From Roseivirga sp. UBA7431 (GTDB lineage: Bacteria > Bacteroidota > Bacteroidia > Cytophagales > Cyclobacteriaceae): DNA of 6,320 nt. The translations under genes were made by a program, and so were the position numbers. The notes beneath the pieces were generated by a model. That model saw only the letters and a list, made by a program, of their open reading frames with translations, was not told where the DNA came from and made no database searches. Shown here piece after piece: positions 1 to 5,363 of the stretch. The stretch lies in contig DLQN01000035.1 in assembly GCA_002477595.1 (NCBI GenBank), positions 1 through 6,320 of the forward strand, given 5' to 3'. How positions within the stretch are numbered: the first letter of the stretch is position 1; every line of letters begins with the position of its first letter.

Positions 1-690
1 TTCAAAAATACCAGTTTCAATTTTCAGTTGAATGATCTTGAATTCATCATGACCTATTGGTCGGAATCTTACGTGATCTCCAGGCCTAAGTAAACTTGTT
101 TCGGGTCTATTCCCATCGAACATTCTAAGGGGTGTTTGTCCAATGATTTGCCAACCACCAGGAGCCTCTGTTGGATAAATTCCAGTCTGCAGCCCAGCTA
201 AACCAACCGACCCCTTCGGGACTCTTAGTCTGGGTGTAGCTTTACGTTTGCAAGCTAAATGATTGGGTAAGCTACCCATGTAGGCAAAGCCGGCTACAAA
301 ACCTAGCATGTATACACGGAATGTTTGGCTTGAATGGATCTCTATTAATTCTTTTTTGCTCAAGTTCGTTTGCTCACAAACATCATTTGAGTCAAGGTCG
401 AAAGGCGCTTCATAGCAGACTGGTATTGTGTAGGTTCTTCCGACTACAGTTAATTCTGGCGTAGATAATTGATCAATTGTCTTTTGAATTGACACGCTAG
501 CGCTACTCAAGCTCCATTGTTCTACTTTTAGGCCAATAGTGAGAGAATTATAAGCGGGAATAAGGTATAAGATACGTTTTTCTGATTTCAGTGCATTGTA
601 GACTGCAATGACCTTTTGATTTGTCGCTTCCGAAATTACTTTTTCGAATGTTACGATAAGTGCACTATCACCAAAAGGTTGTATTCTCAT
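1..690 (-). CDS. pxpB: 5-oxoprolinase subunit PxpB (KipI family), 3' end cut by the window
   Basis: Subunit B of the ATP-dependent cytoplasmic 5-oxoprolinase PxpABC, which opens 5-oxoproline (pyroglutamate) to glutamate. In Bacillus the same family (KipI) also inhibits the sporulation kinase KinA. I translated 230 codons from ATG at 690 to base 1 with no stop. Family landmarks are PAYNSL (45-50), IEIHS (116-120), a glycine-rich GFVAGFAYMGSLP segment (130-142), PRLRVPKGSVGLAG (153-166), QTGIYP (168-173), PGGWQIIGQTPL (177-188) and a C-terminal LLRPGDHVRFRPI (200-212). Family members are about 220-245 aa, so only a few residues should be missing. The usual PGF in the glycine loop is AGF here. 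The start lies 1 bp after the pxpA stop with no Shine-Dalgarno, which points to co-transcription and coupled translation. pxpC would be expected next, to the left of base 1. Confidence 0.93.
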   Translation of the reverse strand, partial: MRIQPFGDSALIVTFEKVISEATNQKVIAVYNALKSEKRILYLIPAYNSLTIGLKVEQWSLSSASVSIQKTIDQLSTPELTVVGRTYTIPVCYEAPFDLDSNDVCEQTNLSKKELIEIHSSQTFRVYMLGFVAGFAYMGSLPNHLACKRKATPRLRVPKGSVGLAGLQTGIYPTEAPGGWQIIGQTPLRMFDGNRPETSLLRPGDHVRFRPIGHDEFKIIQLKIETGIFE

Positions 691-691
691 G

Positions 692-1447
692 TTAGAAGTG
701 CTTTTTTTCAATATTATGCGCTATTAGTAGCGCATCTATTTCCCTTAGAATGTCCACTGCAGCAGGATTATCACCATGTATACAGAAGCTCTTGGCATCT
801 AACAGAACTTTCTGACCATCGATCGATTGTGTTTCGCCATTTTCGGCAATTGACACCACTTGCTGGGCTGCAGTAGTGGCATTATTAATTACGGCATTTG
901 GTAACGACCGAGACCTAAGCTTACCATCTGCTTCATATTGTCTATCAGCAAATGCTTCTGGGACATACGCCATATCCATAGCGTTAAGAATATCTTCCAC
1001 ATGACTACCCGCTAGCCCCATTATTTTTAGCTTTGGATCAATACTTTTGATTGCCTTGTATACTGTTTTGGCCACGGTTTTATTAATTGCTATTTCATTA
1101 TACAAGGCACCGTGAGGTTTCACGTATGTGAGTTTTCCGCCAGCGCTAGCTACCATTCCTTGCAATGCGGCTACTTGGTATTTTACAAAAGAAGACAACT
1201 CATCCTGCGCCATTGGGATTACCCGACGGCCAAAACCCTGAAGGTCTGGATAGCCAGGATGAGCCCCAATTTGTACACCATAAGATAGTGCTAGATCGAT
1301 CGTTTTTTCGATTTGATACGGGTCGCCAGCATGAACGCCACAGGCGATATTGCAAGAAGTAATATGTGGAAAAATAGCTTCATCATTGCCAATCTTAAAA
1401 TTGCCAAAGCTTTCGCCCATATCACAGTTGATGTCAACAGACTTCAT
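692..1447 (-). CDS. pxpA: 5-oxoprolinase subunit PxpA (LamB/YcsF family)
   Basis: Subunit A of the ATP-dependent 5-oxoprolinase complex, a TIM-barrel-like LamB/YcsF protein. Family motifs run the full length: DINCDMGESFG (5-15), NIACGVHAGDP (33-43), GAHPGYPDLQGFGRR (61-75), VKPHGALYN (109-117), PEAFADRQY (163-171) and CIHGDNP (222-228). These hold the conserved Asp, His and Glu residues of the family. The length of 251 aa is normal. I chose the ATG at 1447 because it places the protein start directly before the conserved DINCD strand; a TTG two codons upstream (1453) would add only Met-Thr. No Shine-Dalgarno is visible. The gene is followed after 1 bp by pxpB. It lies 96 bp after the lipoprotein gene, enough for its own promoter, though I found no convincing one. 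Confidence 0.97.
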   Translation of the reverse strand: MKSVDINCDMGESFGNFKIGNDEAIFPHITSCNIACGVHAGDPYQIEKTIDLALSYGVQIGAHPGYPDLQGFGRRVIPMAQDELSSFVKYQVAALQGMVASAGGKLTYVKPHGALYNEIAINKTVAKTVYKAIKSIDPKLKIMGLAGSHVEDILNAMDMAYVPEAFADRQYEADGKLRSRSLPNAVINNATTAAQQVVSIAENGETQSIDGQKVLLDAKSFCIHGDNPAAVDILREIDALLIAHNIEKKHF

Positions 1448-1543
1448 AGTCAATTATTAATCTCGAGGGATGAATCTAAGAAAATTGAATGACTATTTGG
1501 GTGGGTCTCTCTCTATGTTAATTGCTTCTTTATGAAAACTGTA

Positions 1544-1960
1544 TTACTGACCATCAAATGGACCGTTTAAAGGAATTACATGGCAGCAATCGTGACCTAT
1601 CATAAAGTCTTGCTGTACTACAATTTCATCACCTTTTAAGCCGATGAATCGAATATTCGTGCCTGCCTTGTTAATTTCTCCTATTTGAGCATCTGTGACT
1701 ACGATATAGCTATTCTCTTGTGCAAAATCATTGTTTTCGGTACTGTAAGTGTTGCCATTATCTAGGTTTTGAGCGTAAAAACTGTCTAGCGTAATGGGTT
1801 GATTATTGATGTCCTTTGGACTAAAAGTGAGTGACACGAATATTTCGGTGCATACAATGTCGGTTGGGCAGTCAGAAATATTATTCATTCCGTCATCCTC
1901 ATTGGTACAAGAGAAGACAACTAGATTAATTAGGAGGATTGAATAAATCAGTTTTTTCAT
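1544..1960 (-). CDS. Small predicted lipoprotein with a C-terminal HDCCH motif
   Basis: A 138-aa secreted lipoprotein of unknown function. It has a basic MKK start, a hydrophobic segment at 4-17 and a lipobox-like VFSC with the lipidated Cys at 18. The residues after it (TNEDDG) are acidic, resembling the export signals that send Bacteroidota lipoproteins to the cell surface; surface location is an inference. The mature part (about 30-138) alternates short hydrophobic strands with Gly/Asn turns and suggests a beta-sandwich. It carries four further cysteines, at 31, 37 and a vicinal pair 125-126 inside HDCCH (123-127). I recall similar small proteins in other Bacteroidota but know no assigned role. 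It lies 70 bp after the SDR gene and 96 bp before pxpA, both minus strand, with no evidence of functional linkage. Confidence 0.85.
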   Translation of the reverse strand: MKKLIYSILLINLVVFSCTNEDDGMNNISDCPTDIVCTEIFVSLTFSPKDINNQPITLDSFYAQNLDNGNTYSTENNDFAQENSYIVVTDAQIGEINKAGTNIRFIGLKGDEIVVQQDFMIGHDCCHVIPLNGPFDGQ

Positions 1961-2030
1961 TTCTAATCGTTTTAGGCTTAGACCTGATATTAGACCAAAG
2001 GGTTGGAAACAGTCTTATGAAAAAAAAGGA

Positions 2031-3020
2031 CTACTTGATATAACCAACTTTCTTAAACCAGTTTAGCGCTCTGTGTACCGCGTCATCAGCAGATAGTTCT
2101 GGTGTATAGCCCAGTTCATCTTTTGCTTTTATACCATTTAAATGTTGACCGCTAGAAAGCACCGCGATGGCAGTGGAGGATAGTGTAGGAGGTGCGCCTC
2201 TGAAAAGTGTATACCTTATTTCTTGTGCTTTTGAAATGATTTTTGCGATATTGATGGAAAGGGTTTTTTCAAGTTTTTTTACGCCAGCCTTTTTACAAAT
2301 CAATCCTACCAGGTCATCGGTATTGGTGTTTTCACCAGTAATCAGATAGCGTTCGCCAAAACGACCTTTCTCTAAGGCCAATAATAGTCCTCGACCGGCA
2401 TCACCCGCAAATACTACGTTTCTATCGCCTTTGACGTAAGCGGGAAGTGTGTCGTTAGCCAATTCAACTATCAACCTTCCAGTTGTTGGACCATAATCAT
2501 ATTCCCCGAAAGTCATTGACGGGATTCCAATGACAATGGGTAAACCAGCTTTTGAAGCATTTCTCGCCATTTCATCCATCAACCATTTGACCTGCACATA
2601 GGGTGCCGTGTTTTCTGGAGCTTTTTCATAGACTTGTGATTCGTCAGCAGTTCCTGAAAGAGACTTAGGGATGGCTATGGCTCCACCGACATAGAGCGCT
2701 CGTTTTACATTGGCTTCCTTTACTGCATCAAGAAAGAATTGCATTTGTAGTCTTGCCGTCTTGATTTCTGCAGATAATGGCTTGGGAATTGTAGGATAGT
2801 AAGCTGCTGCATTAACAACATAGTCGAGGCCTTTGAAGGCATTTATCAGACTTCCTCTATCGTTTAGGTCTGCTACCCTAGACGCATGAGTAAGGTCGCT
2901 AATTCTACTAAGGTCTGAATCTTCGCGGTGAATAATGACAATTTCATACTGTTTGAAAATGGCGGCAATGGCAATGTGGTGTCCAAGCATTCCTGTGCCT
3001 CCGATGATTCCTAACTTCAT
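2031..3020 (-). CDS. NAD(P)-dependent epimerase/dehydratase-like protein (extended/atypical SDR)
   Basis: A 329-aa Rossmann-fold protein of the extended short-chain dehydrogenase/reductase group, nearest in style to dihydroflavonol-4-reductase-like bacterial proteins. The N-terminus carries the dinucleotide-binding GGTGMLG motif (GxxGxxG, Gly 7, 10 and 13), followed by a possible acidic/basic cofactor-selecting segment HRED (31-34), a DLND segment (51-54) and VVNAAA (68-73), matching the NAA/G motif after beta-4. The YxxxK motif is Tyr141 to Lys145. The beta-5 region, where SDRs normally carry the catalytic Ser/Thr, reads LYVGGAIAIP (109-118) with two glycines instead. Further family-like segments are FGEYDYGPTTGR (171-182) and the C-terminal LGYTPELS (303-310) before a final helix. 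The substrate cannot be told from sequence. The start is 40 bp after the acidic-protein stop, just beyond an intrinsic terminator. Confidence 0.9.
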   Translation of the reverse strand: MKLGIIGGTGMLGHHIAIAAIFKQYEIVIIHREDSDLSRISDLTHASRVADLNDRGSLINAFKGLDYVVNAAAYYPTIPKPLSAEIKTARLQMQFFLDAVKEANVKRALYVGGAIAIPKSLSGTADESQVYEKAPENTAPYVQVKWLMDEMARNASKAGLPIVIGIPSMTFGEYDYGPTTGRLIVELANDTLPAYVKGDRNVVFAGDAGRGLLLALEKGRFGERYLITGENTNTDDLVGLICKKAGVKKLEKTLSINIAKIISKAQEIRYTLFRGAPPTLSSTAIAVLSSGQHLNGIKAKDELGYTPELSADDAVHRALNWFKKVGYIK

Positions 3021-3044
3021 TCAATGAATTGTCTATGGGTATAT

Positions 3045-3071
3045 AAAAAAAGAAGACGTTTTAGTCTTCTT
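3045..3071 (-). terminator. Intrinsic terminator overlapping the stop codon of the acidic protein gene
   Basis: Read on the minus strand, AAGAAGAC (3071-3064), a 6-nt loop TAAAAC (3063-3058) and GTCTTCTT (3057-3050) form a perfect 8-bp stem, followed by a run of T to 3045. The last two codons (Glu-Asp) lie in the 5' arm and the TAA stop opens the loop. The stem is A+T-rich, so termination may be partial. Only about 24 bp separate the T-run from the ATG of the next gene. Confidence 0.75.
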
Positions 3072-3402
3072 CAATGTTATCATCTTCGTCAAAAGGATCA
3101 GAACCATCCTCGTGTTTGTCTTCGTATTCCTCTTTGATTTCATCCTTCAGGTTACCGTCACCATCGTAATCGTCATCATCTTCGATAATCTGCTGAGCTT
3201 CCTCAATAGTCATTCTTACCAGGTAATGCTTTTCCTCAGTTTCAAAAGGCAGGGCTGACACACGCTTGCCTTCCATGTTGGTAAAAGAGATTAGGTTGTC
3301 TTCGAAGCCTTCAGGGTACTCTAACTTGATTTGTTCTTGGATGTCTTGATCCAGTTTGTCAAAGTCTTTAATTACTCTCGGCTTGGCGTTAGGTGTTGAC
3401 AT
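3061..3402 (-). CDS. Conserved very acidic small protein with a DxDxDG loop
   Basis: A 113-aa cytoplasmic protein (no signal peptide or membrane segment) resembling a family of unknown function I associate with Bacteroidota. The N-terminal half (about 9-72) looks folded: VIKDFDKL, a helix around QDIQEQIKLEYP (19-30), then SALPFETEEKHYLVRM (49-64) and a helix TIEEAQQII (65-73). The remainder (74-113) is a strongly acidic, probably disordered tail with runs of Asp and Glu. Within it DYDGDGNL (78-85) fits the DxDxDG start of an EF-hand calcium loop, though position 12 is Ile rather than Glu or Asp. The gene lies 93 bp after ddl, in the same direction. Its 5' leader contains a perfect 19-bp hairpin ending 2 bp before the ATG, and its stop lies in a terminator loop. 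Function unknown; a cation-binding or macromolecule-mimicking tail is only a guess. Confidence 0.85.
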   Translation of the reverse strand: MSTPNAKPRVIKDFDKLDQDIQEQIKLEYPEGFEDNLISFTNMEGKRVSALPFETEEKHYLVRMTIEEAQQIIEDDDDYDGDGNLKDEIKEEYEDKHEDGSDPFDEDDNIEED

Positions 3403-3404
3403 CG

Positions 3405-3444
3405 GTTTTTACTTCATATTGCTCAAGCAATATGAAGTAAAAAC
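3405..3444. promoter_or_regulatory. Perfect 19-bp inverted repeat directly before the acidic protein start
   Basis: Arms GTTTTTACTTCATATTGCT (3405-3423) and AGCAATATGAAGTAAAAAC (3426-3444) are exact reverse complements around a CA centre. Transcribed on the minus strand it gives a long A/U-rich hairpin whose last base is 2 nt before the ATG of the acidic protein at 3402, so the whole ribosome-landing region is inside the stem. Each strand of the stem also holds ATG-AAG-TAA; on the minus strand (3417-3409) this is a two-codon frame in phase with the real start. It lacks the layout of an intrinsic terminator, because the T-run is at the 5' base of the stem and the 3' base is A-rich. It could be a translation-controlling leader, an mRNA stability element, or a binding site for a dimeric protein. 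Confidence 0.8.
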
Positions 3445-3495
3445 TATCACAAAGTCAATAGGATAAGGTTAATTTATTAGATATTATTTTCTGGT

Positions 3496-4557
3496 CTATT
3501 TGACTTCCTGAGCAACAATCTTCAGCTGATTATCTCTTTTGTATCGTTCTAAGCCAAGTTCTATAAGGATATCAATGAGTTCAGGATATGAAATACCAGT
3601 GGCTTCCCACATTTTTGGGTACATGCTAATATTGGTGAATCCTGGAATAGTATTGATTTCATTGATCAAAATTTCCCCATCGTTAGTAACGAAAAAGTCT
3701 ACCCTAGACAGTCCTTCGCACCCCATAGCTTGGTAGGCTTTAATAGACATACTTCTTATGACTTCTAATTGATCATCCGGCAGCTGTGCAGGTACTTGAG
3801 TGGAAGAAGCATCTTTGTTAACATATTTGGACTCGAAATCATAGAATTCGGAGTTCATGATAACTTGACCAGGTAATGAAGCTTTTGGCTTTTCATTGCC
3901 TAAGACAGCACATTCAATCTCTTTGCCTACGATAGCCTTTTCAATTAGAACCTTATAGTCATAAGTGAGCGCTTCTTTAAGCTTCTCATTGTATTCGCTT
4001 TCGTTCTCTACTTTGAAGACCCCAACGGAGGAGCCTAGATTTGCAGGCTTAATAAATAGTGGCAGGCCTAATGCCTTTTCAACCTTAGCAAAATCCGGCT
4101 TATACTCAGGAGTAGCCACCATATATGGCGCGATACCAATACCGGCATCGCGAAGGATACGTTTGGTAAGATCTTTGTCCATACAAGCAGAAGAGGCCAT
4201 TACATCGCATCCAACAAAGGCGACATTCATCATTCTGAAATAGCCTTGAATGGTTCCATCTTCTCCGAATACGCCATGTAATATCGGGAAGGCTACGTCT
4301 ATTGTTTTTATGATTTGCCCCGTTTCAATGGCTAAAATTGAAGTACCATACTTACTCGGGATAAGTGTGATTGGGATGGATTCAATGGCGTCAACCGTAT
4401 CGACCAAAAACCAATTACCATTGATGGCAATTCTGACCAAAGAGATGTCATATTTATCTTTGTCGATTTCTCTTAGAATACTTCTGGTTGACAATAATGA
4501 AATCTCGTGTTCTGTGGATTTTCCTCCAAATACAATGGCCAATTGAAGCTTAGACAT
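3496..4557 (-). CDS. ddl: D-alanine--D-alanine ligase
   Basis: ATP-grasp ligase that joins two D-alanines in the cytoplasm for peptidoglycan precursor synthesis. The 353-aa length fits the longer DdlA-like type. Motifs in order are FGGKSTEHEISLLS (10-23) in the N-terminal domain, FPILHGVFGEDGTIQG (90-105), MDKDLTKRIL (126-135) opening the ATP-grasp part, FIKPANLGSSVGV (168-180) with the ATP-binding lysine and Ser-rich loop, EKAIVGKEIECAVLGN (206-221), the omega-loop EFYDFESKY (237-245), GLSRVDFF (282-289) and LINEINTIPGFTNISMYP (297-314) with metal-binding Glu and Asn. SKY keeps the Tyr (245) that I align with E. coli DdlB Tyr216, whose change to Phe is associated with D-Ala-D-lactate activity; ordinary D-Ala-D-Ala product is therefore predicted. 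The gene is divergent from the oxygenase gene across 100 bp and heads the minus-strand run. No Shine-Dalgarno is visible. Confidence 0.98.
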   Translation of the reverse strand: MSKLQLAIVFGGKSTEHEISLLSTRSILREIDKDKYDISLVRIAINGNWFLVDTVDAIESIPITLIPSKYGTSILAIETGQIIKTIDVAFPILHGVFGEDGTIQGYFRMMNVAFVGCDVMASSACMDKDLTKRILRDAGIGIAPYMVATPEYKPDFAKVEKALGLPLFIKPANLGSSVGVFKVENESEYNEKLKEALTYDYKVLIEKAIVGKEIECAVLGNEKPKASLPGQVIMNSEFYDFESKYVNKDASSTQVPAQLPDDQLEVIRSMSIKAYQAMGCEGLSRVDFFVTNDGEILINEINTIPGFTNISMYPKMWEATGISYPELIDILIELGLERYKRDNQLKIVAQEVK

Positions 4558-4632
4558 AGGGGTTTCTCAATCTTTATTTGAAGAACGCTAACTGATTACA
4601 ATTTTCATATTCCGAGGTGATTTATTTAAGGT

Positions 4633-4646
4633 AAATGTTCACATTT
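4633..4646. promoter_or_regulatory. Short palindrome in the ddl/oxygenase divergent promoter region
   Basis: AAATGT-TC-ACATTT is a perfect 6-2-6 inverted repeat in the 100-bp region (4558-4657) between two divergent genes, ending 11 bp before the TTG start of the oxygenase. On the plus strand it overlaps CACATTTG (4640-4647), which matches the Bacteroidota -7 consensus TAnnTTTG except at the first base, although no clear TTG-type -33 element lies upstream. It is an operator candidate or a coincidence. If this -7 element is real the mRNA leader would be only a few bases long. Confidence 0.3.
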
Positions 4647-4657
4647 GATCACGCTGT

Positions 4658-5299
4658 TTGACGTACAAATTGAAAGAGAATGAATTTGATAAGTCGATTG
4701 ACTGGGTTGATCGACTATCAGAAGATGACTATGTGATCATAGACAACTTCATCGATGATAAGCTTTTTGAAAAGCTAAGAGATTTCTTTTTGACTAAATT
4801 GGAAGAGGAGGATTTTAAAGCCGCTGGTATAGGCCCGCTGACTAATCATCAAATTGTGCCCAGTATTCGCAAAGACTTTATCTATTGGATAAACAAAGAT
4901 GAGGATGAAAGCACCGAAAAAGCACTTGAACTTTTTGATGATGTAACTCAAGCCTTGAGGCGGTATTGTTTTTTAAGCATTTCTGATTCTGAGTTTCATT
5001 TGGCGCATTATCCGAGTGGAGCTTACTACCACAAACATGTTGATCAGTTCAAAAACAGAGGGAACCGGCTGATTTCGCTGATCTTATACCTAAATAAAGA
5101 TTGGAAAAAAGGAGATGGTGGTGAGTTGAGGATATTCAAAGAGGATGGCTTTGAACTAATTGAACCTATCGGAAAGAGATTGGTGATGTTCAAAAGCGAT
5201 CTAGTTCCTCACGAAGTCTTAAAGACCAATGTTAGTCGTTACAGTCTGACAGGTTGGTTGCTGAATAAGCCAAAGGGAGTGGGATATCTGTTAGGCTAG
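4658..5299 (+). CDS. PPHD-like 2-oxoglutarate/Fe(II) dioxygenase (prolyl hydroxylase type), TTG start
   Basis: A 213-aa cytoplasmic double-stranded beta-helix dioxygenase that should use Fe(II), O2 and 2-oxoglutarate. The iron triad is His127 and Asp129 in YYHKHVDQF (123-131) plus His185 in VPHEV (183-187). Arg194 in RYSLTGW (194-200) fits the 2-oxoglutarate carboxylate binder. Other conserved pieces are AAGIG (55-59), IRKDFIYWI (70-78), ILYLNKDW (142-149) and GGELRIF (154-160). This arrangement closely resembles the Pseudomonas prolyl hydroxylase PPHD, related to human PHD2, which hydroxylates a proline of elongation factor Tu; that target here is inference. The start must be non-ATG: an in-frame TGA lies at 4646-4648 and the first in-frame Met codon encodes Met177. 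TTG at 4658 is the longer choice and TTG at 4670 the alternative; neither has a Shine-Dalgarno. The gene is divergent from ddl and 64 bp upstream of the transporter, so co-transcription with it is possible. Confidence 0.9.
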   Translation: MTYKLKENEFDKSIDWVDRLSEDDYVIIDNFIDDKLFEKLRDFFLTKLEEEDFKAAGIGPLTNHQIVPSIRKDFIYWINKDEDESTEKALELFDDVTQALRRYCFLSISDSEFHLAHYPSGAYYHKHVDQFKNRGNRLISLILYLNKDWKKGDGGELRIFKEDGFELIEPIGKRLVMFKSDLVPHEVLKTNVSRYSLTGWLLNKPKGVGYLLG

Positions 5300-5363
5300 T
5301 TACGTTCGGCATAGAAAGTCTATCGCATTGTCCGTGTTTAACCATAATTTGTATCTTCCCCCC

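Noticed and set aside
616..876. Plus-strand open frame of 86 codons across the pxpA/pxpB junction
   Set aside because: Antisense to two strongly conserved genes and with no recognisable domain.
1445..1496. Possible pairing between the pxpA start (1445-1455) and an upstream segment (1483-1496)
   Set aside because: Only 7 bp, then a 3-nt bulge and 4 A/T pairs; likely by chance in A+T-rich DNA.
3405..3444. Reading the 19-bp inverted repeat as a terminator for ddl
   Set aside because: The A-rich side is 3' and the T-run is 5' of the stem in both directions, so no U-tract follows the hairpin; it also abuts a start codon.
3965..4546. Two consecutive plus-strand open frames (3965-4243 and 4250-4546)
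   Set aside because: Both lie antisense to conserved ddl motifs; their composition is that of a reverse-complement shadow.
4741..4760. Small CTATG/CATAG-type palindromes and repeated GATCGATC strings inside the oxygenase and pxpA genes
   Set aside because: They sit inside conserved coding sequence and are explained by codons; no array or spacing pattern.
5311..5323. ATAGA-AAG-TCTAT hairpin after the oxygenase gene
   Set aside because: A 5-bp A+T-rich stem without a T-run is too weak to call a terminator.
5345..5351. TAATTTG as a Bacteroidota -7 element for the transporter
   Set aside because: One base short of TAnnTTTG spacing and no well-placed TTG element upstream.
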